Source: Glandiceps talaboti
Lineage: Eukaryota > Hemichordata > Enteropneusta > Spengelidae
Reading direction: 5' to 3'
Assembly: GCF_964340395.1 (NCBI RefSeq)
Contig: NC_135556.1
Span: 10,829,001-10,893,000, forward strand
DNA length: 64,000 bases
This document shows, one piece after another, positions 48,901 through 52,848 of the stretch; the stretch's first letter is position 1, and the number at the start of each line of letters is the position of its first letter. Below the pieces are notes generated by a model. The model saw only the letters and a program-made list of their open reading frames with translations. It made no database searches and was not told the origin of the DNA. The translations under genes and the position numbers were made by a program.

Positions 48901-51349
48901 CAAATTTCGCACACCTTTGGGCGGTCTCCTGGGATCCCAAAACCATCCTGATACTGTCCTGAACGTGCTCAGCATGTGCACACACAGTGAACGCTTTTGT
49001 TAGCATGTGTAATCCTATGCATAAATATGAAACCTTGCTATCTGCGGTAGATGATAGAGTACCTGAAGTTGAATGGTTAGGTGTGAACAGGCCAGTGGCC
49101 TCCTGTGGTGAGATGACTGTGAACATGGCAAGTAGTCAGATGACTACGTGTGAGTGAGCACGTTACTTCCTGGGGTCAGGAGACATATGAATAGGGCTAA
49201 TGACCATCACGTAGATCATTTCATAATTTGACTACATTTGTAATTAAATGTAAATACTACAGGTGTGAAATCGAGACCAATGTTAATACAACTTACCTTG
49301 ACTAACGTTTCCAATGCACTAACATAACTTTTTTCTGACTCCAGTAAATTGTTGATGACTTGCTTCTTGATCTCCTGTAATCATAAATGAACATTAAACT
49401 CTATTAGAACTACAATAGTGACCAATGTGTTGTGGAGTACTCACGGTAAACATGATGCGAAGGTTTTTGCTGATTGGGCATCAAATGTAACCATACAATG
49501 TACTTTAATATACAATGTAATTCTTATCAATGTATAATTATTAACAAAACAGGCAACAGATGTACTTTTTCTTTGTTTTCTAACCAACCAGAGTGAACCT
49601 TAGAATGTGCTTCATATCACTTGCTATGAAGCAAAAGGTGATGAAGATAACCAAAATTTGGCTATTTGACTTTGAAGACTTCAAAGGTCAAAGGTCAAGT
49701 CTTAAAAGAAAGCTTACATTTGACAATAGAGTGTAGGCACTTGAATGGAGTCACTTCATATTACACCGCCAAAGTTTATTATGACGCATATTGTGAAATT
49801 TAATAACAAATATGGCCACCATTCATATATTTGGGCATAATACAAAGTGACATGCATATGTCTCACATAGCATGTTACCTTTGTGCCAGGTTTGGTTGAA
49901 ATTGGTTGGTGCATGCCAGACATATGAGGGTGAACACATGTTGGAACCCAATGTAATAACCCCACTCCGGGTGATGCTGTTGGGGGCTTAAAACATTCTT
50001 GCATACCTGCATGCAAATGAGTCCATGTTTGTTTCTTGTACACAAAATCATGTGATTCCACAGTATAATTTTTACGGAAATTCATTACTTCAGATAAGCA
50101 GATGTAATAATGAACAGAACCCCATTCCCTGCGACTTAAAGTATGGGTACTCAGGGATACATGCACTCACATTTGCAGTGTTTTCTGCTGTACTTTCATT
50201 CATTACACTTGTGAAAGTACAACTGTAGAGAATGCTACAAACATGTGCAAACACCCCAAGTATGTATGCCACAGTTGCACTGAGGTATCATCGGGTTCTG
50301 TCATAATATTTACCCATATCTTCAATATTACCTGACTTTATGACAGTTTTGATAGAATAACGTAAGGCTACTTCTTTTTGGCAAAAGTTACATAAAGCAT
50401 ATCAGAGTATGAAGACAACAGTAAGCATGAAGGAGATACTGATTTTATCCACAAAAATCACCATCTACCAATTAGAACAACATGTGAGACAGATGGAACC
50501 TACATGTACATGTATGCTATTATTATCTTGGCATTATGGCTACTGTAATTAAAAATATGTCCTCAACCTCAAAATGTGTTGTTTTTAAGCTGCCTTTTCT
50601 ATTCATTACCATTTGTAGGTGTTTTCCACTTCAGAAGCTATAGGGGGGATCTGAAAACTAACACCTTGGGTTGTCTATGGCTGAGTGGTCAAACAACGTC
50701 ACTCTTACCATTGCAGTTATGGTTTGAGCCACCATCTTGGCTAATTTGATTAAAATTTGCTACGCTATAAGTCAGAAGAATGTCGTTAAGTTTGGTGCTA
50801 TCAAACAAGACAGGGTTTTCCCATATACTCCAGTTTCCATCCGTATTAACACTGAGGGTGGCCTATACTGGAGTTCTTGGGAGACAAATTATGAAAAACG
50901 ATCCTCTTCTACCGAGGGGAGGGGGGGGGGGGGTATTTGTTTATATACAAAAAACTACAAGCTGGGAAAAACAGATTTGAAGAATTATTCAATATATATG
51001 AAGATTATTATCATTTTATAAAAATAGGTTTACTTCCAACAGTTTGTTCTGAAAACAAAGATGCTAGTTTTACATAAAACCCAATTCACAAACCCTTACA
51101 TCATAAAATCGTAGTGACACCTAATTAAACAAGTTCCTGTACATCATACGAGTATTCGCAAGTTTCTAAATTTGGTCAGTTTACACATCATGACCAAACA
51201 CTTTGTTGTTTTCGCAGCAAATCGAACACTGGACAGCAGACTGAAAGGAGACACCCACTTACCCCTTCCAGTGAAGACACAGGAGGGTCACTAACAAACA
51301 CCAATTCTTCATCTGAACTAAAACACATTTTTTCTTCCAATTCCGCCAT
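3459..51349 (-). CDS. ARHGEF17: Rho guanine nucleotide exchange factor 17 orthologue, 16 coding exons (943 aa model)
   Basis: Catalyses GDP-GTP exchange on Rho-family GTPases; the vertebrate protein (TEM4) acts on RhoA/B/C at actin structures and cell junctions. Joined exons: 51349-51263, 49374-49297, 29689-29507, 15244-15038, 13123-12908, 12414-12299, 9441-9243, 8398-8274, 7633-7542, 7086-6807, 6560-6337, 6067-5953, 5691-5537, 5262-5114, 4405-4225, 3883-3459. All junctions are GT-AG and every phase closes, giving 2832 bases. The DH signature QPVQRIPRYSLIIKELLKHT is at residues 172-191. A PH-like segment with FLFSDLLMC follows, then propeller sequence with VWVCNSDGYVGQVCLL, SLANGELVMY, LWVGTSAGVVLTLP and the C-terminus TNHLLLWKV. 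These match my memory of vertebrate ARHGEF17 more closely than ARHGEF10. Vertebrate proteins carry about 1000 extra N-terminal residues; none is visible here. Confidence 0.95.
3954..4053. repeat. (CA)n microsatellite in the last intron
   Basis: About 100 bases of CA dinucleotide with two short interruptions. On the gene strand it is (GT)n, ending about 70 bases before the acceptor of the terminal exon. Confidence 0.97.
4225..4405 (-). CDS. ARHGEF17: ARHGEF17 coding exon 15 (propeller blade, residues 743-803)
   Basis: A 181-base exon, phase 0 to phase 1, with acceptor TTTACAG and donor GTAAAG. It reads QHIQISSEQNHNVQCIVTSG, LGVWVSLSQQSNAVVKLYHA and ends VHKMLAG. The GVWVSL and VHKMLAG motifs are in register with vertebrate ARHGEF17. 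Confidence 0.96.
5114..5262 (-). CDS. ARHGEF17: ARHGEF17 coding exon 14 (propeller blade, residues 693-742)
   Basis: A 149-base exon, phase 1 to phase 0, with acceptor CTTACAG and donor GTAAGG. It reads GPWDFDSPQTLTIGNSNAPI, then TKMAAVAGKLWCGRQNYIIV. KLWCGxQN is a conserved propeller strand in this family. No open frame marks it; it was found by phase and homology. A DR1-like sequence (5279-5291) lies in the pyrimidine tract just upstream. Confidence 0.93.
5537..5691 (-). CDS. ARHGEF17: ARHGEF17 coding exon 13 (propeller blade, residues 641-693)
   Basis: A 155-base exon, phase 2 to phase 1, with acceptor TTTGTAG and donor GTAAGC. It reads IHIYVCNDNVRTAKASKKIQ, then HSASIQSILYHDNRVFTSLA and NGELVMYSRQP. 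The SLANGELV blade is highly conserved with vertebrate ARHGEF17. Confidence 0.96.
5953..6067 (-). CDS. ARHGEF17: ARHGEF17 coding exon 12 (acidic linker to propeller, residues 603-641)
   Basis: A 115-base exon, phase 1 to phase 2, with acceptor TTGTTCAG and donor GTAAGT. It starts with an Asp run and reads GGSPSHCQSSDSNSEDEEDP, then re-enters conserved propeller sequence at MWLGTEDGC. The MWLGTEDG motif is characteristic of the ARHGEF10/17 propeller. Confidence 0.94.
6337..6560 (-). CDS. ARHGEF17: ARHGEF17 coding exon 11 (acidic Ser-rich linker, residues 528-603)
   Basis: A 224-base exon, phase 2 to phase 1, with acceptor ATTACAG. It encodes a low-complexity linker with IIAFDSDDSDENMSSLDRT, a likely phosphorylated insert between propeller blades, which also exists in vertebrate ARHGEF17. 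The donor GTAAGTTTA at 6336 is followed by two further identical GTAAGTTTA sites at in-frame distances (27 and 66 bases), with no stop codon before either. Confidence 0.93.
6807..7086 (-). CDS. ARHGEF17: ARHGEF17 coding exon 10 (first propeller blades, residues 435-528)
   Basis: A 280-base exon, phase 1 to phase 2, with acceptor TTTCCAG and donor GTGAGA. It carries FLNPIPISKTRSGMQFSCAS, then REVWVCNSDGYVGQVCLLTL and KTVCSARILCIAPVPG. These are close to the vertebrate family over the start of the C-terminal beta-propeller. Blades of this kind are usually read as protein-interaction surfaces. Confidence 0.97.
7542..7633 (-). CDS. ARHGEF17: ARHGEF17 coding exon 9 (last PH strand and helix, residues 404-435)
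   Basis: A 92-base exon, phase 2 to phase 1, with acceptor TTTTCAG and donor GTAAGT. It reads GGMDTHVVVFNTMDMRISWE then DELLKAKQKL, the pattern of a final PH strand followed by the C-terminal PH helix with its Trp. It splices in frame to exons 8 and 10. Confidence 0.91.
8274..8398 (-). CDS. ARHGEF17: ARHGEF17 coding exon 8 (residues 363-404)
   Basis: A 125-base exon, phase 0 to phase 2, with acceptor TACGTAG and donor GTAAGT. It reads SLDEVIRELMESINKKLSEN then RLPAVMSPTLAAKEVEVQATT. It continues the helical insert and starts the last PH strands. It was assembled from splice signals and phase; it is not obvious as a long open frame. Confidence 0.9.
9132..9213. repeat. Three 21-bp repeats with E-box cores beside a CCAAT palindrome
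   Basis: TCAAATCATGTGACATAGCTC and two close variants lie back to back at 9151, 9172 and 9193. Each contains TCATGTGA (an E-box, CATGTG). Just upstream, 9132-9142 is CCAATGATTGG, a palindrome of two CCAAT motifs. It lies in the intron before exon 8. Enhancer function is only an inference. Confidence 0.6.
9243..9441 (-). CDS. ARHGEF17: ARHGEF17 coding exon 7 (PH-like insert, residues 296-362)
   Basis: A 199-base exon, phase 2 to phase 0, with acceptor TTTGCAG and donor GTGAGT. It reads FHPNLILEASKFKLLWKHHL then DDVEVV, and a coiled-coil-like stretch (ASIERLVSQLEEDINVLNQI) ending NYPHE. The family has a long helical insert in the PH-like domain at this point. Confidence 0.95.
9506..9592. repeat. 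Two-copy direct repeat, 33 bp, 54-bp period
   Basis: The 33-base block starting CCTGGAATCCATACTGTCCT occurs identically at 9506-9538 and 9560-9592 in the intron between exons 6 and 7. Confidence 0.85.
10381..10656. repeat. Repeat-flanked segment of a dispersed family (family 6)
   Basis: A roughly 40-base block containing ATCCACAAGCAGACC occurs at about 10381-10421 and again at 10613-10656. Between them, GAACGACCAGAGTATA with its neighbours resembles 60880-60935. More distant similarity reaches 55190-55450. Probably remnants of one transposon-derived family. Confidence 0.5.
11511..11633. repeat. Compound microsatellite (CA)n then (CATA)n
   Basis: A CA run (about 11511-11556) passes into a tetranucleotide CATA run to about 11633, in the intron between exons 6 and 7. 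Confidence 0.95.
11731..11937. mobile_element. Unique segment bounded by microsatellites, sharing a core with 61117-61220
   Basis: About 200 bp of non-repetitive sequence sits between two (CATA)n-type arrays. It contains GCGTGAAACTCCGAGTTACA (11828-11847), and a GAGCACT...GATTGATACT stretch near its right end. The same core recurs in inverted form at 61153-61173, where the segment is bounded by (TA)n arrays. Elements that carry or recruit microsatellites at their ends are known in invertebrates. Confidence 0.5.
11938..12287. repeat. Compound microsatellite abutting the exon 6 splice donor
   Basis: (CATA)n, variants with CAGA and TATA, (CA)n and (CCAT)n follow one another up to about 12287. 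The exon 6 donor GTAAGT is at 12298-12293, so the array begins roughly a dozen bases inside the intron. All the Cys-Val and Tyr-Val repeat open frames here are translations of the array. Confidence 0.95.
12299..12414 (-). CDS. ARHGEF17: ARHGEF17 coding exon 6 (PH-like strands, residues 258-296)
   Basis: A 116-base exon, phase 0 to phase 2, with acceptor CCTACAG and donor GTAAGTGT. It reads VQKGGREGLLKKDRALFLF then SDLLMCTSVKRKSG, the beta-strand pair of a PH domain after a DH domain. It is unusual because a long compound microsatellite starts about a dozen bases inside the following intron. Confidence 0.93.
12908..13123 (-). CDS. ARHGEF17: ARHGEF17 coding exon 5 (end of DH, DH-PH linker, residues 186-257)
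   Basis: A 216-base phase 0/0 exon with acceptor TTTTCAG and donor GTATAT. It begins ELLKHTSSNHPDHSSLKDAR, which completes the DH signature started in exon 4. It then runs through the terminal DH helix (INEADRAEKNLQTL) into the PH-like domain (PGREFLKQYPVSEM). Confidence 0.96.
13124..15037 (-). other. Intron between exons 5 and 4
   Basis: 1.9 kb. It holds a family 2 element (14140-14420, reverse orientation) and otherwise AT-rich sequence in which I see no exon. Confidence 0.7.
14140..14420 (-). mobile_element. Family 2 inverted-repeat element, copy 4 (reverse, degenerate)
   Basis: Contains the reverse complements of the family 2 landmarks: CCAATATGGCCGCC and AAACAAGATGGTGGAC in the expected order and spacing. 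The ends are eroded, so limits are approximate. Confidence 0.5.
15038..15244 (-). CDS. ARHGEF17: ARHGEF17 coding exon 4 (DH core, residues 117-185)
   Basis: A 207-base phase 0/0 exon with acceptor TTTTCCAG and donor GTAAGT. It starts FNKQRLMDDYLAFVDNFGQA, continues through the KPSFRQFLE helix and ends with DDLIIQPVQRIPRYSLIIK. The PVQRIPRY block is CR3, the most conserved helix of Dbl-family exchange factors and part of the GTPase-binding face. The key residues look intact, so catalysis is expected. Confidence 0.97.
19150..19625. repeat. Degenerate tandem repeat, about 51-bp unit, eight or nine copies
   Basis: The unit contains GAACAAGGTAACA, then GAGCCCTCTTGT and TTTCTGTGTTCTC. Copies begin near 19211, 19264, 19317, 19368, 19418, 19468, 19553 and 19605. 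Because the period is close to a multiple of three, open frames persist on both strands (141 codons on plus). These are judged repeat artefacts. Confidence 0.8.
20451..20770 (+). mobile_element. Family 2 inverted-repeat element, copy 2
   Basis: Starts GGTAGACTGTGCCTCAGGGC and carries CACCATCTTGTTTTCAAA and GGCCATATTGGATTCTAAAA in the family order. An A-run (about 20692-20710) interrupts the distal part, and the right terminal repeat is not recognisable. Confidence 0.65.
21157..21514 (+). mobile_element. Family 1 inverted-repeat element, copy A (MITE-like, about 358 bp)
   Basis: The left end TAAGGCCTAAAAACAATTGT is mirrored by the right end (CACAATTTTTTTTGTTAGGT, then TTAA). Internal landmarks are GACCCCACCTAGTTTTTCAC, a block encoding nothing, and CCAATCTGTAATGGCTGTAC. 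Similar copies are at 23168, 40190, 42230, 51642 (reverse) and 56025 (reverse). No open frame of note. Confidence 0.8.
23168..23466 (+). mobile_element. Family 1 inverted-repeat element, copy B, truncated on the right
   Basis: Starts TTAGGCCTAG and follows the family 1 sequence through CCAATCTGTAATGGCTGTA to CTCACACATGAAAAAAATT. There the family sequence stops and the 62-bp minisatellite begins, so the right terminal repeat is missing. Confidence 0.8.
23467..24294. repeat. 62-bp minisatellite with a higher-order five-unit pattern
   Basis: About 13 units of CATGGTTGTCATCAGGTTAT, GGGTGTTCATTTACATAATG and ACTTCATTTGAATAACATTA. Units differ at GAATAAC, GAATAGC or GAATATC. Reading along the array the variants are AAC, AGC, ATC, AGC, AAC, AGC, AAC, ATC, AGC, AAC, AGC, AAC, AGC. 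A one-base-short variant (TTATGGGTG) follows the 7th and 12th. A degenerate inverted set of the same repeat is at 52519-52800. Confidence 0.95.
24609..24795. repeat. Degenerate (CAGA)n microsatellite
   Basis: Mainly CAGA/GACA tetranucleotides with GGAC and CTCA interruptions. Open frames on both strands through it are repeat translations. Confidence 0.95.
25714..25875 (+). repeat. Dispersed repeat family 5, copy 1
   Basis: Contains CTGTCCCTACCTAAATCAAT, GAGCAGTGGATTTGAAT and ACTTTTGCTTTTGT. The reverse complement of these blocks, in the same order, is at 58590-58835. It has several internal copies of GATTCGGTTTTGAA-like sequence. Origin unknown. Confidence 0.6.
26930..27120 (+). repeat. Dispersed repeat family 4, partial copy
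   Basis: Shares AAGCAGTATTGAATCACCTG and CAGCGCCCTCAATGG with 34400-34790, and with the split copy at 55932-56500. No coding content. Confidence 0.6.
27190..27473. repeat. Compound microsatellite (GT)n-(GTAT)n-(TCTA)n
   Basis: Three arrays in direct succession: GT to about 27278, GTAT to about 27397, TCTA to 27472. All open frames here are repeat translations. Confidence 0.97.
27918..28150. repeat. Two-copy direct repeat of about 120 bp
   Basis: AGACCTCAGGCTTTCTTCTG with the following ATGAGGGTGGAACTATC, and AGAATAGCCCGAGGGG, occur in order starting at about 27913 and again at about 28023. A local duplication in the 14.3-kb intron; no coding support. Confidence 0.75.
28311..28420. repeat. 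(ATAC)n microsatellite with ACGT variants
   Basis: A tetranucleotide run with an internal CGTACGTACGTAC patch. It is followed from about 28485 to 28780 by looser CTGT, CTGC and CCAT tetranucleotide runs. Confidence 0.95.
29308..29541 (-). repeat. Tandem duplication that includes the 3' end of exon 3 and its donor
   Basis: Segment 29424-29541 (end of exon 3, donor, start of intron) resembles 29308-29423 with a period of about 116. The downstream copy, read on the gene strand, still encodes NKQKVSNFIIAS where the true exon has DKQKVGDLIIAS. Its donor has decayed from GTAAGT to GTTAGT. There is no good acceptor before the copy, so it is probably a fossil. Confidence 0.75.
29507..29689 (-). CDS. 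ARHGEF17: ARHGEF17 coding exon 3 (DH domain, residues 56-116)
   Basis: A 183-base phase 0/0 exon, from VYMKPLKSSENAG to QKVGDLIIAS, with acceptor TTCTAG and donor GTAAGT. It covers the DH segment up to the conserved VGDLxx motif. The last 35 or so coding bases, the donor and the adjacent intron have a degenerate tandem copy immediately downstream (29308-29423). A 202-residue plus-strand open frame covers the same bases and is judged a shadow. Confidence 0.95.
30750..30797. repeat. (GT)n microsatellite
   Basis: About 48 bases of GT, with looser GTGT-rich sequence continuing to about 30890. Confidence 0.95.
31808..31922. repeat. Imperfect inverted repeat
   Basis: ACACTATTTCAGTTATATCA near 31810 is opposed by GTTAGCTGAAATAGTGT ending near 31922, with weaker pairing outside. 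A small fold-back or element remnant. Confidence 0.45.
33341..33700 (+). mobile_element. Family 2 inverted-repeat element, copy 3
   Basis: The left end TGTAGAATGCACATCAG is matched by the right end GTATTTCTGAGGTACATGTT. The interior has ACATCTTGTTTTCAAGTAA and GCCATATTGGATTCTAAA in family order. About 360 bp. Confidence 0.65.
34400..34790 (+). repeat. Dispersed repeat family 4, fullest copy
   Basis: Carries in order TTTTGTCAGATATAATGACT, GTGAATCACCTG, TCAGCGCCCTCAACGAGTCA and GAGTTACAGCTAGAGCACCT. The same order is seen in the split copy at 55932-56500 and the partial copy at 58331-58530. No coding frame. Confidence 0.65.
36249..39060. repeat. 2.8-kb tandem array of 19-bp units with interspersed 15-bp inserts
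   Basis: The unit is AGATCAGAATGGTTGGACT, with variants ending ATT or GGGTTGG. At intervals a GGATCACTTTGTGAG insert is added between units, giving a 34-bp composite. There are on the order of 130 units. It lies inside the 19.6-kb intron. Frames with repeated QNGW and LDQNGW come from the array and are not a gene. Confidence 0.98.
39553..39718. repeat. Two poly-C tracts flanking a short segment
   Basis: C-runs of about 15 (39553-39567) and 19 (39700-39718). The two runs are each preceded by TTAGGTTTCAC or TTGGATTTACAC, and share the following context, suggesting a duplicated unit of about 150 bp. Confidence 0.85.
40190..40561 (+). mobile_element. Family 1 inverted-repeat element, copy C (both ends present)
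   Basis: Starts TAAGACCTAGAAACAAATAA and ends AATTTTTTTTTATTAGGTCT followed by AA, giving a terminal inverted repeat of about 30 bases with mismatches. Internal ACCCCACCTAGTTTTTCAC and CCAATCTGTAATGGCTGTAC match the family. About 372 bp. Confidence 0.85.
40806..41140. repeat. 48-bp minisatellite, open on both strands
   Basis: The unit CTGAATCTGTGAGTCCACTA plus CACTCATTCACTACAGCCTG plus CCTACTGA is repeated about six times with decay to the left. The 48-bp period (16 codons) keeps both strands open: SVSRQAVVNECSGLTD repeats on minus, PLHSFTIACLLTES on plus. It lies between exons 2 and 3, where an extra exon would break the DH domain. It has no convincing splice sites, so it is taken as non-coding. 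Confidence 0.85.
41697..41712. repeat. Poly-C tract (16)
   Basis: Sixteen consecutive C residues, followed after a short gap by a CACACACGCACGCA stretch. Confidence 0.95.
42230..42606 (+). mobile_element. Family 1 inverted-repeat element, copy D
   Basis: Starts TTAGGCCAAATAAAAAAAAG and ends ACATTTTTTTTACGCCTTAT. The interior matches copies A and C (CTAGTTTTTCACGCCGACCC, CCAATCTGTAATGGCTGTAC). Two poly-C tracts (42631-42640 and 42672-42694) follow directly. Confidence 0.8.
42631..42694. repeat. Two poly-C tracts (10 and 23)
   Basis: C-runs at 42631-42640 and 42672-42694 separated by about 31 bases, immediately downstream of family 1 copy D. Confidence 0.95.
43921..44330 (+). repeat. Dispersed repeat family 3, two copies head to tail
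   Basis: Each copy carries CAGATTTGGATTAA (or CAGATCTGGATTAA), then AGGTTGGTCCTG and AATCCT blocks, then GGGATTGAATCCCTGGCCTT (or a variant). Units start near 43925 and 44100. A further copy is at 54372-54562, and a reverse fragment near 35680-35730. GGGATTGAATCCC resembles a tRNA T-arm, but no tRNA fold was seen. Confidence 0.6.
44699..45068. repeat. Diverged tandem duplication, period about 233 bp
   Basis: TGACTTTCTCCTTTC, then GGAATAGTTTTCAAGTAA and GCCTGTAGTCCAGATGGGTT, occur in order from 44709 and again from about 44945. Confidence 0.75.
45806..45940. repeat. (CAGA)n followed by a 25-base poly-C tract
   Basis: A CAGA/GGCA run to about 45902, a 13-base unique bridge, then C residues from 45916 to 45940. 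Confidence 0.97.
46311..46590. repeat. Diverged tandem duplication, period about 142 bp
   Basis: GATAAATGTTTATGGCACAT and the following CACTTTCTTAT, CTAGCT and AAAGA blocks recur from 46453 in the same order. Confidence 0.75.
49297..49374 (-). CDS. ARHGEF17: ARHGEF17 coding exon 2 (start of DH domain, residues 30-55)
   Basis: A 78-base phase 0/0 exon between ATTACAG and GTAAG. It reads EIKKQVINNLLESEKSYVSA followed by LETLVK, the first conserved helix (CR1) of a DH domain, where Glu contacts the GTPase switch region. It is too short to show up as an open reading frame and was found by looking for the missing start of the DH domain. It lies 19.6 kb from the next coding exon. Confidence 0.93.
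49375..51262 (-). other. Intron between exons 1 and 2
   Basis: 1.9 kb. It contains a perfect DR1-type motif at 49685-49697 and a poly-G tract at 50921-50933. The 136-codon minus frame at 49756-50166 has no recognisable motif and no fitting splice sites. Confidence 0.65.
51263..51349 (-). CDS. ARHGEF17: ARHGEF17 coding exon 1 (start codon, residues 1-29)
   Basis: Opens with ATGGCGGAATTGG after the context GAGAC and encodes a 29-residue acidic, Ser-rich leader (MAELEEKMCF, then SSDEELVFVSDPPVSSLEG). It ends in phase 0 at a GTAAGT donor, matching the phase-0 start of exon 2. The start is chosen because it is the first ATG of the open frame that runs into the donor. An internal TTTTAG could act as an acceptor at 51318 but would need an upstream partner of the right phase, and I found none. 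It is homologous to nothing I can name, so its assignment rests on frame, splice signal and position. Confidence 0.75.
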
Positions 51350-51641
51350 GTCTCATGATGAAACTGATGAACCCCTGCTGATATAACTATTGTCGTATAA
51401 CTAATGGCAAGACCTTTCCTTCCCAACATACATTTTCTCACTAATTACCCCTTAGGGAAGTCACCCTGGAAACCATCTAAACACACAGTCGTGACTTCAG
51501 TAACAAAAGGCACGGCCTTAATTTTCAAATTACAACACGTTTCATTTTCACAAATTTATTCGCATTACAAATACTAAATATTGAATTATTATCATCACCT
51601 TGCACATTAAAAGATAATTGTTAGCTAATTATTAGGCCAAA

Positions 51642-51994
51642 GAAAAATAATTGTGTGTTTCCAATAATGCATAATTTCAAAACAGGGCGGGCAGGTAGGG
51701 AATTTTTTATTTTTCATTAGGCAAGACAACCCTGTTGGTGTTGTTAGGGTTTTTCTTCTTTCTTCTTCTTCTTTCCCTCTGATATGCAGGCGACATTGTG
51801 TGCTACATTGTATTCTGCCATGTTGTCTTGATCACAAGACGATATTAATGTCATCAAATCTCACTATTTCTCTAATGACTTTGCAAAATTAAAAAAAATT
51901 AAAATTACCTAAATGTTACAAAGATGTAGGGTCGGCAGTGAAAAACTAGGTTGGGTCAGGTTACTGGAACCAAACAATTATTGGGGGGGGGGGG
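51642..51994 (-). mobile_element. Family 1 inverted-repeat element, copy F (reverse, diverged)
   Basis: The left end ATTAGGCCAAAGAAAAATAA mirrors the family right end. The right part contains GTCGGCAGTGAAAAACTAGG and TTACTGGAACCAAACAATTA, ending in a 12-base G-run (51983-51994). It starts about 290 bases upstream of the exon 1 ATG, so it may lie in the proximal promoter. Confidence 0.6.
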
Positions 51995-52518
51995 ATTATA
52001 TGAGTAAAGATATTACAACTTTAAAGGGATAATTTGCAATCCCGGTCACTGTCTTGACACTTCCAACATGTATCAAGCCAACACTTTCTCAAATACAGTC
52101 CCAAAAACAACTATTTTCAACAATACAGTGACAGATTTCTTTCCAGTGCAGAAAGGTCGAATTTGCACAGTGCTATGCAAGGCAGATACGACCTTACTGC
52201 ACTGACATGACAATATATATACAATACTGCAGCATAATCTTAATAATGAGCATAATCTTAATCCGGCCCCAATTTATATGCAGATTAGGCATCTAAGTAT
52301 TCCATTGGACATTGTAACAACACAGGTGTTAATGTGTTTATATACAAATGAAGTGTGTGTAACAGGTTTATGCCAGAAGTCTGAGTTGCTAAATTCATCC
52401 TGGGAAAATTAGCCTGTTTATGGCAGGCAACTAACAGTACTCAGTCTATCTCTCATACTATGCTTGTTGTGAGAATGTGAAAATGGTAATTACAATTTGG
52501 ACATGTGTGCCTATTAGC

Positions 52519-52800
52519 CCGAATGCAATCATGACATTAATCAAATGACGTCATTATGTAAGTGTACACCCAATAACCTGATTGCAACCATGTTATTCAA
52601 ATGAAGACATTATGTAAATGTACACCCAATAACCTGATGACAACCATGACGTTATTCAAATGAAGTCATTATGTAAATGTACACCCAATAACCTAATTAC
52701 AACCATGAATGAAGTCATTATGTAAGTGTAATCCAATAACCTGATTACAACTATGAGTATGACAACATTATTCAAATGAAGTCATTGTGTAAGTGTACAC
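52519..52800. repeat. 62-bp repeat family in inverted orientation (about five decayed units)
   Basis: ACACCCAATAACCTGATGAC, AACCATG and TTCAAATGAAGTCATTATGT recur about five times. They are the reverse complement of the 23467-24294 units. Unit lengths vary from about 45 to 66 bp, so it is older or less homogenised than the main array. Confidence 0.85.
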
Positions 52801-52848
52801 ACATAGAAGAGATGAACACAGGAGTTAACCCATGAAGCATGTGAAGTG

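Larger units (their letters stand above)
29690..49296 (-). other. 19.6-kb intron within the DH domain coding region
   Basis: Separates exons 2 and 3. It holds the 2.8-kb 19-bp array, the 48-bp minisatellite, family 1-4 elements, poly-C tracts and several local duplications, listed separately. Between 29,690 and 33,340, in 34,800-36,240 and in 46,600-49,290 I see no exon and only scattered simple repeats. Confidence 0.7.

Noticed and set aside
49756-50166. 136-codon minus frame in the intron between exons 1 and 2
   Set aside because: No motif, no consistent splice sites, AT-biased composition and repeat-like phrases. Treated as chance.
51263-51317. Exon 1 as an internal exon starting at an acceptor TTTTAG (51318)
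   Set aside because: It would need an upstream exon ending in phase 2, and none was found. The frame is open back to a good ATG, so a first exon is simpler.
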